Of a DNA stretch of 24,602 bases, positions 7,954 through 17,000 are shown in pieces. The notes beneath the pieces are model-generated. The model was not told the origin of the DNA. It was given only the letters and a program-made list of their open reading frames with translations, and ran no database searches. Made by a program: the position numbers and the translations under genes. Where the stretch lies: NCBI GenBank assembly GCA_964591275.1, contig CAZQAE010000073.1, forward strand, positions 1 through 24,602. The letters are read 5' to 3'. The DNA is from G963674685 sp964591275. GTDB lineage: Bacteria > Lernaellota > Lernaellaia > JACKCT01. Each line of letters opens with the position of its first letter. Positions within the stretch are counted from its first letter, which is position 1.

Positions 7954-7980
7954 GCCGGCCCTTTGCGGGGCCGACTTTTT
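7954..7980 (+). terminator. Rho-independent terminator of the 7151 gene
   Basis: CGGCCC (7956-7961) pairs with GGGCCG (7968-7973), closed by an outer G-C pair, and is followed by a T-run. It lies about 26 bp after the stop and is nearly identical to the terminator at 6848. Confidence 0.88.
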
Positions 7981-8147
7981 TATTAGCACCTCACGTCACG
8001 GAACCGGGCGTCGGCTCTTGCGCGAAAAGCGATGTTTTTGAAAATCACGGGATTTTCATTTATATCTCGCCTTTTTCAGCGATTCGTTATAAAAATACGG
8101 GCAATGGAGTCGCGAACACTCTGAACGAAGAACAATAGAGGTAAGAC

Positions 8148-9752
8148 ATGCGTGTAACGAGGACGCTGATGCTGGCGGGCATTTCCCTGGCTTTGACCCT
8201 CGCGGTTTCCGCCTCGGCCTCAACGGTAATTTATTACGAGGATCACGACACCGGCATCGAGCAGGCGAATATGATGATGAACCTGGCGGGTCATTTCGAC
8301 AGCCAGATAGTCCTGACCAATCTCGCGGACTACGAACTGGGCGACATGAGCGATTTCGACCACGTCGTTTACATCGGCGTTGACTGGAATTACCTAATCC
8401 CCGGAGCCTTTTTCGATGATGTGATTAGCAACGAGCATAGGGTTTTATGGATAAACGAAAACCTGGATGACTTGTCAGCCAGACTGCAAAGTGGAAACCC
8501 CTTTGGCTTCGAGTTCGCCGATTGGAACGAGGGGGGCGACCGTAACAGAATCGATTATAAAGACCGCCAACTCGAACGCCTGGAGGACTTTTCCTTCACG
8601 GATGTTCGAGTGGTCGGCTCTCCGACGGTGTACTCTTTCATTTCGCCTGAGGGCGAGCCGGATAACGTTCATCCTCACTTCCTTTGCGGCGGCAAACTGT
8701 GCTACTTGGCCGAAAACCCCTTCTATTTCGAGGGAAGCGACGACCGCATGTATGTTCTGGCCGACCTGCTGCATGAATTTTATCAGACCGGCATCGGCAA
8801 CGTGCGAAAGGCCATGGTGCGCTTCGAAGACATCAGTCCCGGCCTCTATAATCTGGATTTGTTGCGCACTTTTGCCGACGAATTTGAATCGCGGGAGATT
8901 CCATTCGGCCTTGGGGTCATCCCAATATTCAAAGATCCAGAAGGGCTATACAGCGAACCGGGCACGGAGCTTCATCTGGGCGACGATCCGGCGCTGGCCA
9001 ACACCCTCAACTACATGCTGCGCAAAGGCGGAACGATGGCGGCCCACGGCTGCACGCATCAGCACGGCGACGGCATCACCGCCGAGGATTGGGAATTCAC
9101 CTATGGTCTCGATCCTGTGCCGCTGGAAGAAGACAGCGAGCAATGGATGCGGGGGAAAATCGAGCAGTCCCTTGCGGAGTTCGCAGCGTGGAACTGGAGA
9201 CCGATGATTTGGGAAACGCCGCACTACTCCGCCTCTCACGGGGACTATCGCGTCGTCGCCGAATATTTCGATACGTACTGGGAAAGAGTGCTCGTTTTCC
9301 CCGTAACTCCTGATGAAGATCCCATTTTTGGCGAAGCTCTTGAGCCAATATCGCAAAACCTTCCTTATCATTCATCCGCCGGGGCATTGGACATGGCGAT
9401 TTTGCCGGAGAACCTGGGCTACCTCGAAATGGATTCCGGCAGCATTACTCCGGAAGACCTGCTCGAAATCGCCGATCACCTCAGCATCATTCGAGATGCC
9501 GTGCCGACCTTCTTTTTTCATTACACGCTGGTAACGATTGAGGACGTTATGACCGTGGTCGACGGACTTGTTGATCGGGGATATGAGTTCATCAGCCCCG
9601 AAGACTTTATCGGCGACGACGGCATGGACGGACTGGATGGAGAGCCATTCGGCGACGGCGAAACCGGACTCGGAGGCGGCGATGATGACGCCAACGAGAC
9701 GGATTATATGGCTGATGGAGATGAAAGAGACAACGGCGCCTGCGGTTTTTAA
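8148..9752 (+). CDS. Secreted DUF2334 polysaccharide-deacetylase-like protein (apparently active copy)
   Basis: A 534-residue protein with an ordinary signal peptide (cleavage near ASAS-TVIYY, residue 25). An N-terminal domain (about 26-215) includes HPHFLCGGKLCYLAE with a conserved Cys pair. A DUF2334-like catalytic domain follows (about 220-490): VRFEDISPG (E227/D228), IPFGLGVIPIFKDP, AHGCTHQHGDG (H300, H304), WETPHYSASHGDY (H359), H408 and FFFHYT (H458). These are the acidic and His positions expected of the NodB-like/DUF2334 deacetylase superfamily, which removes N-acetyl groups from polysaccharides; the true substrate is unknown. The C-terminal tail (485-534) is Gly/Asp-rich and ends DNGACGF. 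AGAGG precedes the ATG. The next gene is a paralogue. Confidence 0.85.
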   Translation: MRVTRTLMLAGISLALTLAVSASASTVIYYEDHDTGIEQANMMMNLAGHFDSQIVLTNLADYELGDMSDFDHVVYIGVDWNYLIPGAFFDDVISNEHRVLWINENLDDLSARLQSGNPFGFEFADWNEGGDRNRIDYKDRQLERLEDFSFTDVRVVGSPTVYSFISPEGEPDNVHPHFLCGGKLCYLAENPFYFEGSDDRMYVLADLLHEFYQTGIGNVRKAMVRFEDISPGLYNLDLLRTFADEFESREIPFGLGVIPIFKDPEGLYSEPGTELHLGDDPALANTLNYMLRKGGTMAAHGCTHQHGDGITAEDWEFTYGLDPVPLEEDSEQWMRGKIEQSLAEFAAWNWRPMIWETPHYSASHGDYRVVAEYFDTYWERVLVFPVTPDEDPIFGEALEPISQNLPYHSSAGALDMAILPENLGYLEMDSGSITPEDLLEIADHLSIIRDAVPTFFFHYTLVTIEDVMTVVDGLVDRGYEFISPEDFIGDDGMDGLDGEPFGDGETGLGGGDDDANETDYMADGDERDNGACGF

Positions 9753-9844
9753 CGCTGCTCGCATGCTAATGTGAGTTTTGATATACAGGCAAAAAAAAGA
9801 GGTCGAGACTGCATCGGCTGGTTTTTTCATGGAGGGCGTGAGGC

Positions 9845-11578
9845 TTGCGTAAAACTACAATTCTTTTCCTGACGGTTTGCGTTGCCTTGGCGCTGACGAC
9901 CGGCTCTTCATTCGCGGCGACAATGATCTACTACGAAACCCCGGGCACGCAGGGCGAGCAGATCATTTATGCGAATATGATGCTCAATCTTGTCGCGCAC
10001 TTCGACGACAACGTATCCACGGCTGATATTGCAAATTATCAGACAGGCGACCTGGCCGAATACGATCATGCCGTCTTCATCGCATACAATTTCGACCTGG
10101 TCCTGCCGCCAACCTTTCTTGACGATGTGGCAACAAATCAGCACCGCGTTTTATGGATCGGCGAAAGCCTGTGGCAACTCACTGAGCGTTTCCCCGGCCC
10201 CGGCCCTTTCGGTTTTAAGGCCGGTGAATACAATGATGCCGCGCTGCGCAACCGTATCGATTACAAAGGTCGTTTCATGGAGCGCAGCACTGAGCTTTCC
10301 TTCTGGGAAACTCGAGTAACAGCGACTCCGCAAGTCTATTCCTACATCGTTCGCGACGGGCAACCGGACCAGGACCACCCCCATTTTCTTTGCGGCGGAA
10401 ATTTGTGTTACCTGGCCGAGTTTCCTTTCTGGTTCGAAGGCCAGGACGACCGCATGTACGTCTTCGCCGACCTGCTCCATGAGTTCTTTGAAACCGATGA
10501 CGCCGATTCGCAAAAGGCTCTCGTTCGGTTTAACGAGATAACGCCGGGCATGGTGGATATCAATGCCATGCGCGAAACAACCGGGCGGCTTGACGCCATG
10601 GACATTCCTTACGCCATCGCCGTCATTCCCATTTTCAAGGATGTGCTGGGCACGATTGTGGACCCCGATACGGAGTGGCATTTCGAGGACGACCCCAACC
10701 TTATTATTCTTATCAACGACTTGCTGGACGATGGCGCCGTTCTGGTTCAACTCGGCGTCACGCATCAGTACGACGACGGCACAACCGGTGATTCGGAATT
10801 TGTCACGGGCGGCCAAGGAATTCCTTTGGATAATGATTCGGAAAGCTGGGTGCGCGAGCGAATCGAAATGGGCCTGCAGGAGTTTCTCGATTACGGATGG
10901 ACCCCGGAGTTCTGGGAAACGCCCTGGAATCTGGCTTCCCATGGAGATTACCTCATCTTCTCGGATTACTACGACTATTACATGGACAATCCGCAAGTTT
11001 TCCCGGTCCGCCACGACGCCAATCCCATATTCGCCACGGAATTTGTTGGCCCGACAAACCAGATTATGCCCTTTCAAACGACGTTAAGCGCATCACGCAT
11101 GGGCATCGTACCGGCCAACCTGGGCTGCGTTTATCCCGGTACGCCGGGCGCTGATTTTGATGATTTACGCGATGTCGCCATGCAAATGAGCATTGTCCGC
11201 GACGCCGTTATTTCCTTTTGCGCGTACTCTGGAATTGATTCCGACGACCTGGCGAATTTCATCAACGAGTTGATCGCCATGGGATATGATTTCACCGATC
11301 CGGAAGAGTTGATGGGCATCGCGGATGATGATGATGATGACGACGACGATGATGTCGATGACGACTGGATTGATGATGATGCTTCAAGCTGCCATGAATG
11401 CGAAACTGCCGCCGATTGCATCGCAGACCTGGGTGACGATCACGCGTGCGTTGACGATTGCTGCGTGGAAGTTCCTACATGGGAAGAAGACCCTATCGAA
11501 GACGATGATGCTGACGACGACGACGCGCAGGCCGACGATGACGATGACGACGATTCTTCAAGCTGCTGCGGCTGCTAA
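9845..11578 (+). CDS. Secreted DUF2334 paralogue with lost active-site residues and C-terminal poly-Asp/Cys tail
   Basis: A 577-residue paralogue of the preceding gene, 92 bp downstream. The TTG start is supported by GGAGG and the signal peptide (cleavage near SSFA-ATMIYY). The fold-defining stretches remain (VIPIFKD, WETPWNLASHGDY, the HPHFLCGGNLCYLAE Cys pair), but candidate catalytic residues are replaced: RFED becomes RFNE (N230/E231), AHGCTHQ becomes QLGVTHQ (L303, H307 kept), TPHY becomes TPWN (W361), and H408 and H458 of the first copy become Q and A (A460). It therefore looks like a pseudoenzyme. The tail carries two Asp tracts (493-510 and 552-570) around a Cys-rich segment (SCHECETAADC, DHACVDDCC), and ends SSSCCGC. 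This is the only family member with Asp tracts at the C-terminus. Confidence 0.85.
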   Translation: MRKTTILFLTVCVALALTTGSSFAATMIYYETPGTQGEQIIYANMMLNLVAHFDDNVSTADIANYQTGDLAEYDHAVFIAYNFDLVLPPTFLDDVATNQHRVLWIGESLWQLTERFPGPGPFGFKAGEYNDAALRNRIDYKGRFMERSTELSFWETRVTATPQVYSYIVRDGQPDQDHPHFLCGGNLCYLAEFPFWFEGQDDRMYVFADLLHEFFETDDADSQKALVRFNEITPGMVDINAMRETTGRLDAMDIPYAIAVIPIFKDVLGTIVDPDTEWHFEDDPNLIILINDLLDDGAVLVQLGVTHQYDDGTTGDSEFVTGGQGIPLDNDSESWVRERIEMGLQEFLDYGWTPEFWETPWNLASHGDYLIFSDYYDYYMDNPQVFPVRHDANPIFATEFVGPTNQIMPFQTTLSASRMGIVPANLGCVYPGTPGADFDDLRDVAMQMSIVRDAVISFCAYSGIDSDDLANFINELIAMGYDFTDPEELMGIADDDDDDDDDDVDDDWIDDDASSCHECETAADCIADLGDDHACVDDCCVEVPTWEEDPIEDDDADDDDAQADDDDDDDSSSCCGC

Positions 11579-11601
11579 GCTACACACGACTTAACAAAAA
11601 T

Positions 11602-11626
11602 CCCGCGATAACCCCGCGGGTTTTTT
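11602..11626 (+). terminator. Rho-independent terminator after the DUF2334 pair
   Basis: CCCGCG (11602-11607) and CGCGGG (11615-11620) form a stem with a seven-base loop, followed by six T. It begins 23 bp after the stop codon at 11578. Confidence 0.88.
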
Positions 11627-11655
11627 CTTTGCTTGATTGAAGCCCCAGCACAATT

Positions 11656-11730
11656 GTCATTCCGACTGGAACGAAGTGGAATGGAGGAATCCCTTTTTTG
11701 CGCTTAATCAAAGCCCCGCATCGGGGCTTT
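11656..11730. repeat. Two intergenic hairpin repeats between convergent genes
   Basis: GTCATTCCGACTGGAACGAA followed by GTGGAATGGAGGAATC resembles a widespread GTCATTCCGAG-type intergenic repeat; its CATTCC/GGAATG arms are at 11658-11663 and 11678-11683. A second perfect hairpin has arms AAAGCCCC (about 11710-11717) and GGGGCTTT (11723-11730), flanked by A and T and able to act as a terminator in both directions. Confidence 0.55.
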
Positions 11731-11783
11731 TGGCGTATTCCAAATTGCGAATTCATTCCGCATTCCCTCGGTCGCTCCTACAT

Positions 11784-11837
11784 TCATACTTCATACTTTC
11801 CGTCATACCTCATACTTCATACTTCATACTTCATAAC
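11784..11837. repeat. Heptamer array TCATACT touching the transglutaminase stop codon
   Basis: Seven-base units run TCATACT, TCATACT, TTCCG, TCATACC, then three TCATACT and a final TCATAAC. The last unit contains the stop codon (TCA at 11831-11833 on the minus strand) of the gene at 11831-12460. A REP-like fragment (GTCGCTCCTACATT) abuts the array on the left at 11771. Confidence 0.85.
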
Positions 11838-12460
11838 TTGCGCGCCAGGGCGTCGCCGTATGCTTTTTGCAGAGCCGGGAGGAAATCCTCGAAGGGAAAA
11901 TCGGCGTAGTCGCCGATGTGCCGAAGATAGTCGATGTGGGGATCTCCGTTGATGTCGACCGCGTGCAGGACGCTATCGTTTTTTCCGTCGAACTCGACAG
12001 GGATGAAATCCATCTTTCGGCACAGCTTAATATCAAAGGCGCAGGTGGCCTTCACCCATCGACCATCCAGAAATATGCGATTGTAACCGTGATAAACAAA
12101 AAGATCGGTGCCCATGAGCGCCTTGAGTTCCGGTGAAACTTTGTGGCTGCGGATATCCGCGAAGCCCAGGCCGCAGGGGATGTCGGCCGCGCGACAGAGC
12201 GCCGCCAGAACAATGGCTTTTTGTATGCAAAAGCCCGCGCCCCGCGCAATGACGGTTGTCGCTGGGAAATCCGTGCGTTCCATCATAGGCGAAAAGGGAT
12301 TGTAGCGGATCTGATCCCGAGCCCAGGTGAAGAGCTTGACGGCGCGGGCGGTCGGGTCCTTGTCTTCTCCTGCAATCTTTTCGACCAGACTTCGAATGAC
12401 CTCGCTATCGGATTCGATGTAATAGGTGGGCTGTAAATAAAAATCCAATTCTTCCGTCAT
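11831..12460 (-). CDS. Transglutaminase-like (COG1305-type) cysteine protein, cytoplasmic
   Basis: A 209-residue protein without a signal peptide. It has a transglutaminase-core arrangement: Cys78 in RGAGFCIQKAIVLAALCR, His124 in FVYHGYNRIFLDGRWVKAT, and a likely Asp143 in CAFD, 19 residues after the His, as in the Cys-His-Asp triads of this superfamily. RDQIRYNPFSP near residue 48 also fits the family. Many bacterial members are peptidases or amidases rather than cross-linking enzymes, and the substrate here is unknown. AAAGGCG precedes ATG 12460. The 61-bp gap to the upstream gene is largely a heptamer array, and a second array begins at the stop codon. Confidence 0.85.
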   Translation of the reverse strand: MTEELDFYLQPTYYIESDSEVIRSLVEKIAGEDKDPTARAVKLFTWARDQIRYNPFSPMMERTDFPATTVIARGAGFCIQKAIVLAALCRAADIPCGLGFADIRSHKVSPELKALMGTDLFVYHGYNRIFLDGRWVKATCAFDIKLCRKMDFIPVEFDGKNDSVLHAVDINGDPHIDYLRHIGDYADFPFEDFLPALQKAYGDALARKL

Positions 12461-12470
12461 TTATCGCCTT

Positions 12471-12524
12471 TCATACTTCATGCTTTCCATCATACTTCAT
12501 ACTCATACTTCATACTTTCCGTCA
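12471..12524. repeat. Heptamer array TCATACT between two minus-strand genes
   Basis: Units are TCATACT, TCATGCT, TTCCA, TCATACT, two partly overlapping TCATACT, TCATACT and TTCCG, ending at TCA (12522-12524), the stop codon of the beta-helix lipoprotein. It fills most of the gap upstream of the transglutaminase-like gene. TCATACT-TTCCG-TCA also occurs in the first array. Confidence 0.82.
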
Positions 12525-13691
12525 CGGCGTCCACTCGTCCGCGCCGATGTCCCATCCCACGCCGTAGGGCCGCGCATCGCCCTCGAAGTCATAATCGGCG
12601 AGATCGCCCCCGTACCAAGTGACTGGATCAATGCCGGCGTCGATGCAAGGGCTTTGGGCCGCCAGGTGATAGTCGTCATTGGCGGGATCGACGAGAAGCG
12701 AGTCAAAGCTGATGTTGCCGAAAGCCTCGGTGCAATAGAGCCAGTCGCAGGCGTTTATGTCGTCGATAGTCAGGATGCACTGCGGGTCCTGATCCGGAAA
12801 CGCGGATAGAAGGCAGTTGAGACCCTGGTTCCAGATGTTGTTGTTGATCAGTGTGAATCGTCCCTGGCCATTTTTCTCCGTGGTGAAATCGCCGTATATC
12901 GTCCCGAAAATGTAATTGTTGACTAAAACGGCCTCATCCATCCAAACGCTAAGATCGTCCAAAATCAGGTTGTTGATCAAAGAGCATTTGGCGAAACGCC
13001 AGTCCACCTCGAAACGCCCATCAACCACGTTGTTGATAAAGAAAGTGAATCCTCCGGCCATCACGCGGCCCCGGATGATGTTGTCGAGAAAAACAGCAGG
13101 GGCATCGATATATTCCGCCGCGACGTCAAGAGCGTAGCCGTTATCTTCGTTAACGATATTGAAGCCGCCGACAAGGACATATTCCGTCGATTCCACCGTG
13201 ACGAGGTATTGGAATGGATTCAGATTCTCAGCCAGGATCGTTGTTATATTGGCGCGGGGATCGCGAGTCCAGTTCACATCCTCATATCCGCCCAGGAGAT
13301 TGACGCCGGTTACCACCGCTTCCGTGTACTGTCCCTGCGCAACGCGCACTTCCTTGTCGAGTGTTTCCGCAAGCGCAATCGCCGCAGAGATCGTCAGCTT
13401 GGGTGCGTCTTTCGTCCCCGGATTGTCGTCGCTGCCGCCGGTTGACACGAATACCGCCGGCTCATCCGCCGTGTCGTCGTCAACGTCATCATCGATATCG
13501 TCATCCACGTCATCGTCAATGTCATCGTCCACGTCGTCGTCCGTATCGTCATCAGCAACGGCATCGTCGTCGGCATCGTCATCCGCGTCATCGTCGTCGC
13601 CGCCATCGCCTCCGGAAGTGCAGGCGGTGAGCTGGAAGCAGGACATCAGCATTATAAAGAACACAAGAATGAGGATGATTCGAGAAGTCAT
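12522..13691 (-). CDS. Poly-Asp lipoprotein with right-handed beta-helix head
   Basis: A 389-residue lipoprotein with signal peptide 1-23 and lipobox LTAC (Cys24). Residues 32-74 are an Asp linker with DDDV and DDDI tetrads. The head (about 78-389) begins FVSTGGSDDNPGTKDAPKLT followed by ISAAIALAE, the usual opening of DUF1565-type or pectate-lyase-like right-handed beta-helix proteins. Asn-rich turns follow (LINNLILDD, LVNNYIFGT, LINNNIWNQ), and it ends DYHLAAQSPCIDAG and GWDIGADEW, a common close of this group. Such domains often bind or cleave polysaccharide, but no catalytic residues can be assigned. AAAGGGAG precedes the ATG. Confidence 0.87.
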   Translation of the reverse strand: MTSRIILILVFFIMLMSCFQLTACTSGGDGGDDDDADDDADDDAVADDDTDDDVDDDIDDDVDDDIDDDVDDDTADEPAVFVSTGGSDDNPGTKDAPKLTISAAIALAETLDKEVRVAQGQYTEAVVTGVNLLGGYEDVNWTRDPRANITTILAENLNPFQYLVTVESTEYVLVGGFNIVNEDNGYALDVAAEYIDAPAVFLDNIIRGRVMAGGFTFFINNVVDGRFEVDWRFAKCSLINNLILDDLSVWMDEAVLVNNYIFGTIYGDFTTEKNGQGRFTLINNNIWNQGLNCLLSAFPDQDPQCILTIDDINACDWLYCTEAFGNISFDSLLVDPANDDYHLAAQSPCIDAGIDPVTWYGGDLADYDFEGDARPYGVGWDIGADEWTP

Positions 13692-13728
13692 TTGCTTACT
13701 CCCTTTACGACAAGCCCAAAGATAGGAC

Positions 13729-13757
13729 AGTATATTACGCGACGTTGCATAGGTCAG
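13729..13757 (-). promoter_or_regulatory. Possible promoter of the beta-helix lipoprotein
   Basis: On the minus strand CTGACC (13757-13752) and TATACT (13734-13729) are 17 bp apart, matching consensus at 4/6 and 5/6 positions. The -10 box ends 37 bp before the ATG at 13691. Confidence 0.35.
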
Positions 13758-13872
13758 ATCATGCCATCAATGGATAGTCTGTCAAGCCAGGTACGGCACG
13801 TCGTTCTGGTCCTGGAAGAACTCGACGAATTGAACGCGCAGGACTGGGAAGGCATCCACTACTGGACGGTGA

Positions 13873-13961
13873 TATCGGGGAAGGAATCGACGCCCCGATA
13901 CTCCGGCATTGTCGCGACAGGAATGTCGCTCCTACATTCGCGATTGGAAACCGCTCCTACA
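13873..13961. repeat. REP-like hairpin cluster in a 340-bp gene-free stretch
   Basis: The region 13692-14031 carries no convincing gene. It holds a hairpin with arms TATCGGGG (13873-13880) and CCCCGATA (13893-13900), then REP-like unit A (13911-13936), whose GCGACA-GGAA-TGTCGC stem is perfect, and unit B (13937-13961), an imperfect stem. Both units end in GCTCCTACA. On the minus strand each reads GTAGGAGCG...CGCGA, the layout of REP sequences in Gammaproteobacteria. No REP-associated transposase lies in the window. Confidence 0.75.
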
Positions 13962-13973
13962 ATATCCCAAAAT

Positions 13974-14036
13974 CCCAGACCCTAAACCCCAGACCCTAAA
14001 CCCCAGACCCTGAACCCCAGACCCTGAACCCTTACT
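13974..14036. repeat. Heptamer-pair tandem array touching the stop of the 1019-residue lipoprotein
   Basis: Four 14-bp units alternate CCCAGAC with CCTAAAC (first two) or CCTGAAC (last two), followed by a variant heptamer CCTTACT that contains the stop codon (TTA at 14032-14034, minus strand). The period is seven bases, as in the TCATACT arrays. Confidence 0.88.
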
Positions 14037-17000
14037 CCTCCGGCGCCTGCGCCAGATCGCCGAAGATGCCCAGGCTGTCATCCATGTAGCCGAAGACGCT
14101 GGTTTCGACGATCTGCAGCGTCAGCCCCTCGAAGGCCGGGATGGGAAAGTCGCCCAGCAGGTCGGTCAGCATCGGCGTAACCAGTTGCAGCACGAGCGGC
14201 ATAAGCGCTTCGAGCAGGTTGTCGGGAATGTTGACATACAGCTCTTCGGTCACGTCCACGCTGACTTGCGCTTCGCCCAGTTCGATACTCAGGGAGTTCG
14301 TTTCGGTGTTGGCGGAAACGCTGACCGGGATTTTCATAGCCAGCGCCATACTCAGGCCCAGGGCCGCATCCTGCCCATCCGGCGCCAGCATCATGTCCAC
14401 CAGTAAATCGCCGATCTGCAGTTCCATACTGACGGCGTCGGCGACGATGCCCGGCGAATAAACCAGCACGGGCGGAAGCTGTGGGTTGAGCCAAAACTCG
14501 ATGGGCGTTTCGTCCGGGAAGAAATCGTTCATCCCCGGCAGGAAGGCCAAAAGGTCGCCAATGCTCAGTTCGTAATCGAAGCCCATGCCCTCGGCCCATG
14601 CGTTGTCCAGGTGGAAAGTCAGCAGTCCCGCCCGGTAGAACTGGTAGAGCGTCTGGTTGAGTAATTCGTCTCCGATGGCGGCGCCGAATCCGTATTGCAG
14701 GCTGTTGACGGGCGTCAAAGCTTCCATGTCGGGCGGCGGGCTGGCTGTCCACAGACTTCCTCCGATGGCGCGCGTATCGGGATCAATGTAATCGCTCGTC
14801 GCCTGCCCGTTCATCCATAGGACCAGGCCTTCGTCGTCGAAAACCAGCTCGTTGAACTCAAGCTCGAAAAGGAAATTGACGCCCAAAAGCTCTTGCGCGA
14901 AACCCAGGTACAGATCACCCAACAGGTCCTCGATCATCTTGGCCAACTCTTCATCGAGCAAATCACCGATCATGCTGTTGATCATGTTTTCAAGGACCGT
15001 AACAAGACCCGCATTGGAATAGCCATTGATGGCTATAGCGAAGTCATCGCCGAAATCGACCACGAAATTGGAAAACTCGACGACCAGATCGCCGGAAACA
15101 TCGATGCTGAGGTTAATGCGCGCGGTCGCTGTAACGGCGCTTCCGAAAATATCCAGATCGTAACGCGTCAAATCGCCTGCTCCGAGAGAAACGTCCACGT
15201 GCCCGGCCAGATGCAGGTTGGGAATCGTGGCTTCGAGAGCCAGGGCGGCCCATTGCGGGATAATGTCGATGACCGGCTGGTCATAGGAAAATTCCGAATA
15301 ATCGGCGTAGATATAGGGCGTATCTCCCGGCGCACCGATTTCCATCGGCAGATAATCGCCAACCAACGCCGTCACGTCGAAATCCTCAATGAACGATGCG
15401 GCCAGGGTCTCGATCTGATCGAATCCGGTCTCGTTCACGCGGACGCCGACCACGTTTTCAATCATCGTGTCGTCGGGCAGCAGCACGCCGCGGAGTATGG
15501 AAATGTTGGCGTGCGTAGCGTTGCCGAATTCATCGACCGCTTCCATTTCAACGATATTCAGTCCGCCTTCGCGCAACTGGACCAGATGGCTAAAGTTTCC
15601 CTGCGGATCATAGCTCACCGACTGCTCGTTTATTGTGAAGCTGGCTAAAGAGCTTTCGCCTTCCACCACGCGCCCCAGTACGTTAACGCCCGTCAATTGT
15701 GTAATGTAGCCGCGTTCAGGACTGGTGATAATGATCAAAGGCTCCGTTTCGTCGTCCACCATAACGTCGCTTGAGACTTCCAGAATCGTATAGCGGGCGG
15801 TGACGATGAAAGGATCGACGCGCGCGCGGTTGAAGGTGATTTGATCGCCGTCTATTACGACATCGTAATCATCGCCGTCTTCCACGTTGATGTTCGCATC
15901 GGCCTCGATGACGTTGCCCCAGGCGTCTATGATATCGGCGCTCCAGGTGATGACGTCGCCCGCGTGGATCAATCTTTCGGAAAGGACCAAGTCAATATCG
16001 TCCGCCGGTCCGGGGATGACATTGCAGTCGGCTTCACCGGACACACTCATGCCGGTCACCAAGCCGGTGATTGTGTGCAGCGTCGCCCTGGTCATGGTAA
16101 TACGGTTTCCATCCACATCGGCGCCCTGCCCGGGGGAAACCAAATATTCCACGGCCCAACCGTCGAGCGGCTCATCATCGGCGTTGTACACGGTGGAGTT
16201 GGCAATGATGAACTGTCCGGCCTGAATTTCCACGGAGGACAGGCGAACTGTCACGCTCTCCGGCGTCAGGAACTTGACCTCGACGATCTCCGTATCCGAA
16301 ACCGTCGCCCGACCGACTTCGGCGCTGGCGATGATCACGTAATCTCCCCTCGTGTTGAATGTGAACTCATCGTCATCGCGCACGTATCCGGTCTGGGGAC
16401 TCACGTCGTATGCATAGTCGGCCTGTATCTCGTTTCCGGAGGCGTCGTAAACCGTGACCTGCGCGTCCACGGTGTCACCAGGCTCAACCGAATGCGAGGA
16501 GACCAGGAGTTCAAGGTAGGGTTCGACGATTTCGACCGTGAAAAAGACGTTGAGATAGTTTTCGCCCACCTCGTTTGAGGCATCAATGCGGAAATTGTGC
16601 GTGCCGGGCGCTACGCCATCCAGCATGCCGGCGATGTCGTAGGTGTTCGGCGTCAGTTCGTCTTCGGTGATCGTCAGCGAATCGGCGACGCGAACCGAAT
16701 CAATAAAAGCCGCGATCGTGTCGCGCTGCGCGTTTTCCACGTGGGCCGAAACGTTGATTTCGGTGGCGCCGTAGGTCCCGCCGTCTTGCGGGCTAGTGAT
16801 CGTGATCCCCGGCGTCCCATCGTCGTCATCGTCTGTATCATCATCCGTATCGTCATCAACATCCGTATCATCATCGACATCCGTATCGTCATCGACATCC
16901 GTATCGTCGTCGGCATCGTCATCCGCATCGTCGTCGGGAATTGGAAAATCGTCGTCGTTATCGTCGGGAAGATAAGTCGGCACAGTCGTGCTGTCATCGC

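Noticed and set aside
11784..12524. The TCATACT arrays as a CRISPR
   Set aside because: The units are seven bases with no unique spacers, and no cas genes are present.
13692..13985. A 97-codon plus-strand frame across the REP cluster
   Set aside because: Its second half is made of REP hairpins, and it overlaps the probable promoter of the minus-strand lipoprotein. A minus-strand frame ending EFFQDQNDVPYLA was also seen, but it is too short and fragmentary to call.
14893..16578. Two plus-strand frames of about 250 codons opposite the large lipoprotein
   Set aside because: No signals or domains; the minus-strand lipoprotein has a complete architecture with signal peptide and promoter.
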